This document shows positions 36,293 through 44,645 of a DNA stretch of 64,000 nucleotides, piece after piece. The notes below the pieces were generated by a model. That model ran no database searches. It had not been told where the DNA came from and worked only from the letters and a program-made list of their open reading frames with translations. Position 1 is the first letter of the stretch; each line of letters opens with the position of its first letter. The position numbers and the translations under genes were made by a program. This DNA is from Lysinibacillus parviboronicapiens (GTDB lineage: Bacteria; Bacillota; Bacilli; Bacillales_A; Planococcaceae): assembly GCF_003049575.1 (NCBI RefSeq), contig NZ_PYWI01000011.1, positions 62,001-126,000 of the forward strand, read 5' to 3'.

Positions 36293-38458
36293 GAGATTAT
36301 CAATCAAACAAACAGAACAATGCTCTTTGAGGAGATTAATCCAGAAAAGCTGGACTTAATTACCCTTGTAGGAGATGTAAAAGGAATTGACAGCCTCAGT
36401 GATGAGAAAGTCAAAGAAATCAATCAATATCTTCTAGTAAAAAGCTTCGACGAATTTTTAGATAAGTTTTCTCCTACAGTCTATTCATTCTACAATGCAG
36501 CAAATCAAAAAGTGATGTATACATTAAAAAAGCCAGAAGGCATTCAAGATGATTGTATTTCTGAAATCGCAATCGATCAAAATAATGATTTTTTAAAGAT
36601 GCTATTTACCCTCATCGATACGAAACGCAGCCAGGGCATTACCAATGTTGACTTTAAATTTGAAAATCTATTAGATATGATTTCGCCGAAAAAAGTTATG
36701 GACGATATCCGTCAAGTCAGAAAAGAAATTCATTACATGTACGGTGAATATGAAAAATTAGACGACGGTGATCCTAAAAAGCTAGATACCGGGGATAAGC
36801 TAAACCTGATGTTTGAAGTAGCAAGTCGCAACTATAACAACGTAATGGCAATGTTGCCATTAGCAATCGAAGATATTAAGACGAGACTGCTACTAGGTGC
36901 TAACCAGGAAGAAGATGAATCCGAAAAACTGCAAATTGGCACACTTACTATTGGTGAAACGGGTGAACTAAAAATTATCGAAGCACCTCAAAATACGAAT
37001 TCTGAACTGATGGTCATTGAAGAAAACAGTAACTATGGTTTAAGTACAGTGTTTGAAGAGGACTATGAATCGATTACAGAATCACCTTCTTCCTATGTGA
37101 AAGATTTAGTAGTAAGAACCTTCTCACCATTACCAACAGTGAGAGCAGAATTTGATGTAGAAACAGAGGTACAGAACTACAATACATACTTAGAATTCTA
37201 TAAAGATGCTAAAGATGAATTTGTAAAGACTGTAAAGCCATTAGTAGAAAAATTACTTGGCGTCAAAATGTATTTTGATCAGTATGCGACAAAAAACAAA
37301 GGGATGCAGCCCTCGTTGCTTGTAACTAATACAAAATTAGACATGCTCGTTAAAAGTAATAATATCCCAAGATTGAGTACGTATCTAAATACAGTAAACT
37401 CGAAAAATGACTTTACTGACACGGTCTGGTATGGCATTGTGCCATCACTAGAGCTAGAAGCATCTGGAAAGATGAAAGTGAGCAGAGCACGTTTCAAAGG
37501 GAATGAGAAAGTTGCCAAGCAAGAAGGTAACACAATGGAATCCCTAACTATGCTGCTTGATACTGTAAAGGATTATAAAGTTCAAATATTCTTCAACTTT
37601 ATGGCAGAAGAAGAAACAACTTTCAACGGAATAGCAACAGCAGGTATAGACCGACTTATCGATAAATGTTCTGTTCTCGTTCGAAAAGAATTCAGTGAAT
37701 TTGCAATCCCTTGTCTCCCGAATTTCACAATTATTCCAAAAGATAAATCTGGAGTAGTGATTGATACAAGAATGCAGACAACTGAAAATGGGGCAAAGCT
37801 GTCTAAGGAAAAGGAAGATATTTTAAAGCTATGGATAGAGGGTGTCTATGTAGGTGCTAGCTATGTAGCCGCAGGTATTGTGTCTGCATATCAATGTCCA
37901 GAATATCTAAAAGAATCTTTCCGAAATGTCAAAAGAAGCTACCCTGGCGTTCGATTTGATATTGAAGCAGGAGATAACTCACTAAGAGCTGTTACAACGA
38001 TGGCAAAAGAAATCTCAGGTTTTACCAACAATATTAAAGACGCCATTAACAGTAGAAGCTTTGGCTTTGTGTTCTCATCAGAAAACGCTCAGCTTCAGGA
38101 TAAAGACATTAAACGTATTACCGTGTATAAAGCAAGAAGCCTTGCAATGGAGGAAGACGGATTCGATTCTATTTACAAAACACAAGTTAGTACCTATATC
38201 GAACGAATTCTACGTTTCCAATCAGGTGACTTTAAACATGAAAATATTGTTCGTTTCTTTAGTAATAATCCAAGTAGCCAAAAAAGCAAGTGGCTTAATG
38301 ATAAAGGCTATGTAAACTCGGTTATCCATGATGGAGACGATATCGGCTACATTATTGATGAGAAAACGAGCTTATGTCAAATAGATTTAGTATTTAACGG
38401 CAATGTGAAGAACCTTGAAGTCATGATTACAAAAGGCACAAGTGCAGTTAAAGCTTAA
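36290..38458 (+). CDS. large contractile-sheath-like protein (candidate fused TssB/TssC-type sheath)
   Basis: A 722-residue cytoplasmic protein with no signal or membrane segment. I propose it as the contractile sheath because it directly precedes the tube-like gene in a spike/PAAR locus. It has a long helical N-terminal part (residues 1-200), a middle alpha/beta part (about 280-560, with WIEGVYVGASYVAAGIVSAY), then a helix-rich stretch and a final beta strand pair (LCQIDLVFNGNVKNLEVMI) reminiscent of the C-terminal handshake strands of TssC. Its size equals TssB plus TssC, so one polypeptide could replace both. In-frame TAA directly before the ATG fixes the start. Function is inferred; structure prediction would decide. 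Confidence 0.5.
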   Translation: MEIINQTNRTMLFEEINPEKLDLITLVGDVKGIDSLSDEKVKEINQYLLVKSFDEFLDKFSPTVYSFYNAANQKVMYTLKKPEGIQDDCISEIAIDQNNDFLKMLFTLIDTKRSQGITNVDFKFENLLDMISPKKVMDDIRQVRKEIHYMYGEYEKLDDGDPKKLDTGDKLNLMFEVASRNYNNVMAMLPLAIEDIKTRLLLGANQEEDESEKLQIGTLTIGETGELKIIEAPQNTNSELMVIEENSNYGLSTVFEEDYESITESPSSYVKDLVVRTFSPLPTVRAEFDVETEVQNYNTYLEFYKDAKDEFVKTVKPLVEKLLGVKMYFDQYATKNKGMQPSLLVTNTKLDMLVKSNNIPRLSTYLNTVNSKNDFTDTVWYGIVPSLELEASGKMKVSRARFKGNEKVAKQEGNTMESLTMLLDTVKDYKVQIFFNFMAEEETTFNGIATAGIDRLIDKCSVLVRKEFSEFAIPCLPNFTIIPKDKSGVVIDTRMQTTENGAKLSKEKEDILKLWIEGVYVGASYVAAGIVSAYQCPEYLKESFRNVKRSYPGVRFDIEAGDNSLRAVTTMAKEISGFTNNIKDAINSRSFGFVFSSENAQLQDKDIKRITVYKARSLAMEEDGFDSIYKTQVSTYIERILRFQSGDFKHENIVRFFSNNPSSQKSKWLNDKGYVNSVIHDGDDIGYIIDEKTSLCQIDLVFNGNVKNLEVMITKGTSAVKA

Positions 38459-38570
38459 GCGATTTTCACCTGCATTTTAAATTTTATCCATTGATGTATT
38501 CGTTGGATGTTTAAGATTTATTCATCAATAAATCTTTTAACATAAATATATGAATCTCCTTAAACCTGTA

Positions 38571-38659
38571 CTTGGTGAAAGATTTACATATTTCTCGATG
38601 TTTGCTTTAGCCAAACGACGAGAAATTAAGAAAGCTTGAAACATTGCAATTTCACCAAG
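38571..38659 (+). other. nested long hairpin between sheath-like and tube-like genes
   Basis: Three pairs of arms nest: CTTGGTGAAA (38571) with TTTCACCAAG (38650), TTTCTCG (38591) with CGAGAAA (38619), and GTTTG (38600) with CAAAC (38612). There is no T run directly after it. Together with the terminator behind the tube gene it would let the tube mRNA be stabilised or made separately. Confidence 0.6.
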
Positions 38660-38704
38660 AATAGATTAAGTGTTGATTCGAAAAAATTCTAGGAGGTAAT
38701 AAGA

Positions 38705-39130
38705 ATGGGTTTTGTATTAAAAGTAGAAGGATCAGAAGCAATTGAACTAGGGTTAGAAAGTATTATGACGGTTGAGTATGAAACAGATACGCCAGATGAC
38801 TCAAACGCTCGTTCAACAGATGTTGGAGCAACTTTAAAAATTAAAGGGAAAATCCTTACTGCAACAGATGGCGATAATTCTGATGACACGATGAAATTAG
38901 GATTATGGTCATTAGTACCTGCTGAAAAAGCTGACTGTTACCGTAAAGTAACATTAGAAGTTATCTCGGCTGATCAAGTAGTAAGAAAAATTAATTTCCC
39001 AAATGCGTTTGTTGTTGACTACACAGAAAGATACGGCGACACAGAAGGTATTGGCGAATTCTTCCTATTCATCAAACAAAAGAAAGACAAAACAGATTTA
39101 GCAAAAATCGAAGGCGGCTACGCTGTCTAA
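38705..39130 (+). CDS. Hcp/tail-tube-like protein
   Basis: A 141-residue acidic, beta-rich protein with no signal peptide. It has the layout of a T6SS Hcp or phage tail-tube protein: strand pair MGFVLKVEGSEAIELGLESI, an extended loop (ETDTPDDSNARSTDVGATLK), strands around an 'IKGKI' core, then KVTLEVIS and INFPNAFVVDYTERYGDTEG, FFLFIKQKK. The phrase 'F.NAFVVDY.E..GD..G...F.L.I.QKK' is close to the end of Hcp-like tubes. GGAGG precedes the ATG. Flanked by a long hairpin and a strong terminator, as expected for the most abundant part. The call is by fold reading and context. Confidence 0.6.
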   Translation: MGFVLKVEGSEAIELGLESIMTVEYETDTPDDSNARSTDVGATLKIKGKILTATDGDNSDDTMKLGLWSLVPAEKADCYRKVTLEVISADQVVRKINFPNAFVVDYTERYGDTEGIGEFFLFIKQKKDKTDLAKIEGGYAV

Positions 39131-39153
39131 ATCGTAGTTTGATAGAACACACC

Positions 39154-39192
39154 AAATTATCTAAGGGACTATATAGTTCCTTAGATAATTTT
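39154..39192 (+). terminator. strong terminator after the tube-like gene
   Basis: AAATTATCTAAGG and CCTTAGATAATTT form a perfect 13 bp stem with a 12-base loop, followed by TTTTG. Downstream genes would need read-through or their own promoter. Confidence 0.85.
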
Positions 39193-39222
39193 GAATAATC
39201 CTAATACTGGGGATGAAATTTA

Positions 39223-39651
39223 ATGAAAAATCATTACGAAATTCTAGGCGTTAGCAGACAAGCAACACAAGATCAAATAAAACTTGCATACAGAAAACTA
39301 TCAAAAAAACATCATCCAGATGTAAGCGGTGGTAACAAGGAATCGGAAAAGATTTTTTTAGAGGTGCAAGAGGCATACAAAGTACTGAAAGACACAGATT
39401 CGAGAGAGGCATATGACGCTCGTCTTGATGATGTGAGACAAGATGCTAGTTATTCAAATGACAATACGAATAAATCACGTCAGCAATCCAAGGTAAATAA
39501 GCAAGATTTTAATATGCATGATATTGAAAAGAACTTCGAGCATTTTTTTGGCTTTAATCCGAAAACGAAAGAAATGTCAGCACAAAATAAATCGGCAAAG
39601 AAAAATCCAATAGATACGACGGATTTATTTGAGCGCTTTTTTAATAAATAA
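39223..39651 (+). CDS. J-domain (DnaJ-like) co-chaperone
   Basis: A 142-residue protein whose first 65 residues are a complete J domain: YEILGVSRQATQDQIKLAYR, KLSKKHHPDVSGG with the HPD motif (about residues 32-34), and YKVLKDTDSREAYD. The G/F and zinc-finger parts of DnaJ are absent. The C-terminal half is charged and probably disordered, ending in ATDLFERFF-like hydrophobic residues. J domains activate Hsp70 ATPases; the natural partner is the Hsp70-like protein at 45354. It may help fold or load sheath, tube or effector proteins. Confidence 0.85.
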   Translation: MKNHYEILGVSRQATQDQIKLAYRKLSKKHHPDVSGGNKESEKIFLEVQEAYKVLKDTDSREAYDARLDDVRQDASYSNDNTNKSRQQSKVNKQDFNMHDIEKNFEHFFGFNPKTKEMSAQNKSAKKNPIDTTDLFERFFNK

Positions 39652-39688
39652 CAACATATGAACAATTAGTGTGGGGGAGAGTGATAAC

Positions 39689-40261
39689 GTGTATGACATG
39701 AAAAATTCAGCCTATGCGCAGAGTGAAAAGAAACAAATGATGTTAAGAATTATAGATATTTTAATTGTTACTATCGCTTTCTTTTTCATTTTATATGTAT
39801 TCGTAATGAATCAAGATTTTCTGTTGAAAACGATTATTGGATCAATACTAGCGGTAATCATCATTGTTTATGGCTCCATTATGTATGAAACGAAGAAAGT
39901 TTTAAATGACATAACGGATACAGACATTCAGAAAATTGTCCTTCTCAGCGAACAAGGGAAGGAAATGAAAGAATGGTCGATAAAAGGAAAAACCTCACTA
40001 CTTATAGGAAAAAGCACAACAGAACTAGAAGCTGACATCGATTTAAGTGGTACAGAATATGAATCGCTCATTAACTACGAGCATGCTGTGTTAAATTGTG
40101 TTTCTGGCATGTGGTACATAGAGGATATTGATTCTGTTAACGGTGTAGGCATTAAGAAATCCAATAAACGGGTTAAAAATAGATTAAAATATGACAATCC
40201 ATCTCGCATAAATCATGGAGATATTATATACATAGCAAATACACGTATTTTAGTGAAATAA
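39689..40261 (+). CDS. membrane-anchored FHA domain protein
   Basis: A 190-residue protein with two membrane segments (about residues 20-40 and 46-65) and a cytosolic C-terminal FHA domain (about 95-190; LLIGKSTTELEADIDLSG, then YEHAVLNCVSGMWYIEDIDS, VNGVGI). FHA domains bind phosphothreonine. The canonical 'GR..S...N.G' becomes GKS...NGV here; Arg is replaced by Lys. GTG at 39689 is preferred, with GGGGGAG nine bases upstream. It may recruit phosphorylated components to the membrane, like Fha1 in T6SS. Confidence 0.75.
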   Translation: MYDMKNSAYAQSEKKQMMLRIIDILIVTIAFFFILYVFVMNQDFLLKTIIGSILAVIIIVYGSIMYETKKVLNDITDTDIQKIVLLSEQGKEMKEWSIKGKTSLLIGKSTTELEADIDLSGTEYESLINYEHAVLNCVSGMWYIEDIDSVNGVGIKKSNKRVKNRLKYDNPSRINHGDIIYIANTRILVK

Positions 40262-40301
40262 AGAAAATCTAGATTCGTAACAAAGACGGGGGAAAATGAA
40301 A

Positions 40302-40829
40302 ATGAGTTTGATTAGATGTACAAATGGTCACATGTTTAGTTCAAGAAGACATAGAAATATTTGTCCGTATTGCAATGTGATGGTGGAGCAGGAACCAAAG
40401 GGTACTAGCCAACCCATCGCTGTTATGGAAGCGGATGATAAAACAATGCCCTATCTTGGAGAAATGGATGGTATTGACCCTGTTACAGGTTGGTTAGTTT
40501 GTATTGAAGGTCCTCAAATGGGAAGAGACTACCGCATTTTATCTGAAAAGAACTTTATCGGCAGAGCTGAAGATATGCATATTCGGATTATTGGAGATAA
40601 TTCCATTTCTAAACGTAATCATGCTGTTATTGTCTATGATCCTAAAAAAAGAAATTTCTATCTCCTGCCCGGCGACGCATCAGGATTAGCCTATCTCAAT
40701 AATGAAGCAGTCTATACGCCCACAGAGCTAGCGGCATACGATGTTATCCAATTAGGTAGAAGTATGTTTCTGTTTATTCCTTTATGTGGTGTTCACTTTG
40801 AATGGGAAAACAACCAGAGTGAGGGATGA
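40302..40829 (+). CDS. zinc-ribbon plus FHA domain protein
   Basis: A 175-residue soluble protein. The N-terminus has a zinc-ribbon-like CTNGHMFS...CPYC (Cys/His about residues 5-30). The FHA domain follows (about 65-165): GRDYRILSEKNFIGRAEDMH, DNSISKRNHAVIVYDPKKRN, then NNEAVYTPTELAAYDVIQLG. Here the Arg and Ser of the phosphothreonine pocket (IGRAED, SISKRNHA) are kept, so binding is likely. ATG at 40302 gives nine-base spacing to GGGGG; the ATG at 40296 is too close. It is probably the true phospho-reader of the locus. Confidence 0.82.
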   Translation: MSLIRCTNGHMFSSRRHRNICPYCNVMVEQEPKGTSQPIAVMEADDKTMPYLGEMDGIDPVTGWLVCIEGPQMGRDYRILSEKNFIGRAEDMHIRIIGDNSISKRNHAVIVYDPKKRNFYLLPGDASGLAYLNNEAVYTPTELAAYDVIQLGRSMFLFIPLCGVHFEWENNQSEG

Positions 40830-40835
40830 TGACAA

Positions 40836-41678
40836 ATGGAACAGAAGTTACTGCCATACATAGTTGTACTTGGATTTCTCATTGTACTCATAGGTTTGCT
40901 AATCATTAGAAATATTATTGTGAAAAAAGTTGAAACGCGAAAGATTGAAATCGGCAATGGTCAGACAGTTGGTAGACGTGACGAGCAGGATGATTATTTT
41001 TCTACAGCTGAAACGAATATTGGAACAATGGCTGTACTTGCAGATGGGATAAGTGGTTTGGCTAACGGTCGAATGGCAAGTACGATTGCTGTCACGACAT
41101 TTATTCAAGAGTTTATGAAGCTTACTAGTCTAGGAAATATCCAATCCTTCTTTAAGGAAACTGCGATGGCCAGTAATCAGATGATTGTACAAAATCTAAA
41201 TGGTTCTAATGGGGGCACTACACTCGTGGCTGCAGTTATTGATGAACATGGATTTCTACATTGGGGAGCCGTCGGAGATAGTGTGATTTCAATCTTTCGA
41301 AACGGAGAATTTATAGCGATTAATCAAAAGCATATTTTTGAATCTGTATTAAAAGAGCGTTATATCTCTGGGGAAATCTCGCAGCTAGAGGTGCAAGAGA
41401 ATCCATTAAAAAAAAGGCTTATTAATTATTTAGGGTATGAAGGATTTAAAAATATAGATACTGGAAAAAGTCCAATTAAGCTTCATAGAGGAGATAAGGT
41501 ATGTCTATTTAGTGATGGCATCTATGATACCTTAACAGAGGTTGAAATGGAAAAAATTCTTTCCCAACAGGCTCCACCCTATGATTTAGCTCAAAATATG
41601 ATAAAAGCTGTTGAACAAAAGCGCTTAAAAAATCAAGACAATGCCACCATCGTCATTCTAGAAACAACATGGACATAA
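40836..41678 (+). CDS. membrane-anchored PP2C-type protein phosphatase (PppA-like)
   Basis: A 280-residue protein with an N-terminal membrane anchor (residues 7-29) and a cytosolic PP2C domain. The metal-binding residues are present: VGRRDEQDDYF (about 45-55), MAVLADGISG with Asp70-Gly71, GGTTLVAAVIDEHG, WGAVGDSVISIF, CLFSDGIYD and the terminal DNATIVIL. It should remove phosphate from targets of the locus kinase; kinase-phosphatase-FHA sets control T6SS firing in Pseudomonas. GAGGGATG precedes the start. Confidence 0.88.
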   Translation: MEQKLLPYIVVLGFLIVLIGLLIIRNIIVKKVETRKIEIGNGQTVGRRDEQDDYFSTAETNIGTMAVLADGISGLANGRMASTIAVTTFIQEFMKLTSLGNIQSFFKETAMASNQMIVQNLNGSNGGTTLVAAVIDEHGFLHWGAVGDSVISIFRNGEFIAINQKHIFESVLKERYISGEISQLEVQENPLKKRLINYLGYEGFKNIDTGKSPIKLHRGDKVCLFSDGIYDTLTEVEMEKILSQQAPPYDLAQNMIKAVEQKRLKNQDNATIVILETTWT

Positions 41679-41728
41679 TGCTGATTTATGCGTGATTATT
41701 ATTGGCTCAGTAAATAAGGAGGATAATC

Positions 41729-43366
41729 ATGAGAAAGGAAAATAGCGATTTCAAAACAAGCTTTCTATCAGAAGCGGGCTCGTTTATGCAGAATAAGGAC
41801 TATTTTGCCTATGCAGAGCTAGACGATTTTGCCTGCTGGGTGGCTGTAAAAGGACTAGATGCTGATCAGGAAATCAATAGTGCAGAGTTAGCGGCAAAGG
41901 GTATCCTTGAGAAATTTATGGAAAAACCATCAATGTCTAAAAGGAGCATTAAAAAATATATAAAAAATGCGCAAAACTTACTACAAGCGCAAAGCTTAAG
42001 AGTAAGACTGAAAGCAAGCATCGTCGTCGTTGTATCAGATTATTCCAAAATGATTTGTGCAGTGGCAGGGAATACAAGACTCTATCATTTTCGAAATGGC
42101 CTATTGACCTATAAAAGCAGTGATCAAAGTCTAGCACAAGAGCTAGTGAATGACAGGAACAGTTCATTCGATATTAGCCAACATGATGAACGAACGAATC
42201 TGTTAAATTATCTTGGAAAGCCGAATAGCTTTCAACCTTTCGTTTCGAATAAGATCAAGCTAATGGATGGCGACGTATTGCTACTTTGCACATCGGGATT
42301 ATGGGAAGAAGTTAGTGAAATTGAGATGGCAGACGCATTAGAGGGCGCCAAGGAACCCGAGCAATATACAGATCTATTGGAGGAAGTACTTTTAAGTAGG
42401 CAAAAAAAAGTCGTCAATAACTACACAATAGCATCTATTTTCGCTAATAAGATTTATCAGGAAACAAACAAGAAAAAAATGAAATACATTAAGATGATTG
42501 TAGCTGCCCTCATCGTAGCATTAATTGTTGGAGGAAGTACGATCTTTTATCAAGCAAAACAAGCAAAAAAATTAGCAGAATTGACAGTAGAGATGAAGGA
42601 GCATGAAAAGACCGGTAACGTTAATTTTCAGGATGGAAATTATGCGGATGCTTTACTGGAATATAGCGAAGGCCGAAATGCCGCCAAGAAATTGAAAGAT
42701 CCTATACATAGAAATTTACTAGCTAGAAAGTTAAGAGTGACGCAGCTGATTATTAATGGCGATAAGGCAGCTGAGGCAGGGGAATTTACTGACGCAATGG
42801 CGCATTATGAGAAGGCCAAAAAGGAAGGCAAGCTTATTAAAAGCTTCGGCAAAGAGGTTATTGAACAAAGAATTACCAATATGGATTCCATTGTTCAAAT
42901 TGTTGAGGGCATAAAGGATGGCGATTTTAGATTTGAGGCAGAGGACTATAATGGCGCACTAGAAACCTATCAAAAAGCACGAAAGAAGGCACTTGCGATA
43001 TCCTTTACTGGTGAACCTCAAATAAAGGTAAAGATTGAAGAAACAGAAGAAAAAATAGCGGAATTGAAGAAGGCACAGAAGGAATTGAAAGCGGAAGGAT
43101 TAGAAAAAAACGGCGATCAAAGCTATGCACGACAACAATACTTGCAGGCAATCGAATCCTATACACTTGCGCAAGAAATCTATCAGGAGACAGATTTACT
43201 CGCGAAGGTTTTAGGTCTCGAACGTAAAATCATGAATGCCAATGACAAGTTAAATCCGGTTCCTCAAGCACAAACAGCTGATACAGCAGCGAGTGGAGCG
43301 GAACCGCCAATGGATGAGGCGACAGCGGCCGATCAGCATTCAGATACTGAGAAAGAAGGAAAGTAA
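41729..43366 (+). CDS. degenerate PP2C (pseudophosphatase) - membrane segment - TPR-like repeats
   Basis: A 545-residue protein. Residues 1-240 follow the PP2C fold (NKDYFAYAELDDFACWVAVK, KASIVVVVSDYSKMICAVAG, VLLLCTSGLWEEVSEIEMAD), but the metal-binding Asp residues of 'ADG', 'GDSR' and 'SDG' are replaced (VKGLD, AGNTR, TSG). A membrane segment lies at about 251-272. The C-terminal part has TPR-like helical repeats (GNVNFQDGNYADALLEYSEG; GEFTDAMAHYEKAKK; EDYNGALETYQKARKK; QYLQAIESYTLAQEIYQ). It is probably a non-catalytic scaffold that senses the phosphatase substrate or binds partners outside the membrane. Confidence 0.7.
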   Translation: MRKENSDFKTSFLSEAGSFMQNKDYFAYAELDDFACWVAVKGLDADQEINSAELAAKGILEKFMEKPSMSKRSIKKYIKNAQNLLQAQSLRVRLKASIVVVVSDYSKMICAVAGNTRLYHFRNGLLTYKSSDQSLAQELVNDRNSSFDISQHDERTNLLNYLGKPNSFQPFVSNKIKLMDGDVLLLCTSGLWEEVSEIEMADALEGAKEPEQYTDLLEEVLLSRQKKVVNNYTIASIFANKIYQETNKKKMKYIKMIVAALIVALIVGGSTIFYQAKQAKKLAELTVEMKEHEKTGNVNFQDGNYADALLEYSEGRNAAKKLKDPIHRNLLARKLRVTQLIINGDKAAEAGEFTDAMAHYEKAKKEGKLIKSFGKEVIEQRITNMDSIVQIVEGIKDGDFRFEAEDYNGALETYQKARKKALAISFTGEPQIKVKIEETEEKIAELKKAQKELKAEGLEKNGDQSYARQQYLQAIESYTLAQEIYQETDLLAKVLGLERKIMNANDKLNPVPQAQTADTAASGAEPPMDEATAADQHSDTEKEGK

Positions 43367-43367
43367 A

Positions 43368-44645
43368 GTGATAAAAGAGCTCATGTTTGAACGGTTACGT
43401 AAAATAGAAAATCTAGAGCAACGTCAACTGCTAAAGGATATTGTCAGTGGCGTCTTTGTCAATTTAGTCGATTATCAGGATGAAATGAACAAAAAGCTTG
43501 AGGAGCGCATATTCAACGAAATGGAAGATTTGGAGAATAAGCACGATATTTTTGTAACACTCAGTTCAAAGGAAGATGTCGATCCCATTCATGATTGCTT
43601 ATTCCCTATGCTTCCATCTGATCTTGAACAGAAACAAATTCATATTGGAAAAATGCTTGAAGCGCTTAGGAAAAATGAAACATTTGTCCTGCTCACATTA
43701 TTTTTACAGTGTGATTCTAGACAAATCCAGCAGTTACTTACGCAACAGCGCTACTTTGCTGGCAAACTTTTAACGACGCAAGGACAAGTCGACATAAAGG
43801 TAAGTCTTCAAAAGAATACAAGTTATTTGGAAGAGATAGACAAGCTATATCCCATTTTTCAAATAAATGGCCTACCGTGGAAAACCATCAATCACCCCTA
43901 TGCCCATAAATTTTTTGATGTGGTTCTCGTCGATAGCCCTCCTTTAAACGAAGATGCCGAAATTATTGAATTCACCATGGATTTACAAGAATTTGAGCAT
44001 AAAAAACGTCTGGATATGGTGCCGCTATGGAATATTGAAAGACATGCGGTGAAGAATGTAGGATTCCCCACCCCAGCCGTCGATAAAGTGAATTATGAGC
44101 ATGTTCTTTCTCTTCGAAAGACCGGAAGTCACCATGGCTATCTCGTAGATACACAAGAGGAAAATGTACGTTATGTGAAACGCTTAGAAAATGAAATAAC
44201 CATTGTTTCACCACAGGACAAATCCGGTATTTGGCAATTATTAAAAATAGCGCAAATAGAAGAAGAGAAAATTGGAAAACTGAATTATCCACTTGTCTCT
44301 AATCGCAGAACGGATCGTTTTATGCACAAGTATGCAAGTAAATATTTAGCCAATGTGAAAACAAAAGGTGAAATCATAAGACTTGTCAATTCCTTTGAAA
44401 TTGCTGAAAAGATAGAGCTGGCAAATGTAGAAATAATGGAATCATTCCAAGGAACAAGCTTCAGTCATTCTACAGATCCGTCCTTATTAGATGTAATAGG
44501 TGAAAAAAGCAACAAAAAAGTCATGCTGTTGCAATTTACAGCTAAAGAGGAAAAAAGTTTTATTTCAAATGATATTTTAAGCTTCCTTGTTTCGGAAGTG
44601 CAAAGACATTTCTTTGAATATAGATGCGAAGGTATATGGCTATGA
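43368..44645 (+). CDS. unknown, candidate baseplate component (425 aa)
   Basis: I do not recognise a named family. The first ~90 residues are strongly helical (MFERLRKIENLEQRQLLKDI, YQDEMNKKLEERIFNEMEDL). The rest is alpha/beta with strands such as FDVVLVDSPPLNEDAEIIEF. There is no signal peptide or membrane segment. The GTG start at 43368 follows AGAAGGA and lies one base after the previous stop; the next gene overlaps by four bases. Tight coupling with the following unknown and with the Hsp70-like gene, between tube and spike genes, is where T6SS loci carry baseplate genes (TssF/TssG), so a baseplate part is proposed. This is inference only. Confidence 0.6.
   Translation: MIKELMFERLRKIENLEQRQLLKDIVSGVFVNLVDYQDEMNKKLEERIFNEMEDLENKHDIFVTLSSKEDVDPIHDCLFPMLPSDLEQKQIHIGKMLEALRKNETFVLLTLFLQCDSRQIQQLLTQQRYFAGKLLTTQGQVDIKVSLQKNTSYLEEIDKLYPIFQINGLPWKTINHPYAHKFFDVVLVDSPPLNEDAEIIEFTMDLQEFEHKKRLDMVPLWNIERHAVKNVGFPTPAVDKVNYEHVLSLRKTGSHHGYLVDTQEENVRYVKRLENEITIVSPQDKSGIWQLLKIAQIEEEKIGKLNYPLVSNRRTDRFMHKYASKYLANVKTKGEIIRLVNSFEIAEKIELANVEIMESFQGTSFSHSTDPSLLDVIGEKSNKKVMLLQFTAKEEKSFISNDILSFLVSEVQRHFFEYRCEGIWL

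Noticed and set aside
36262-36330. Short frame starting ATGGCTGTAGAA before the sheath-like gene
   Set aside because: Its ATG is only one base from the SD sequence and it ends after about 22 codons; the hairpin explanation fits better.
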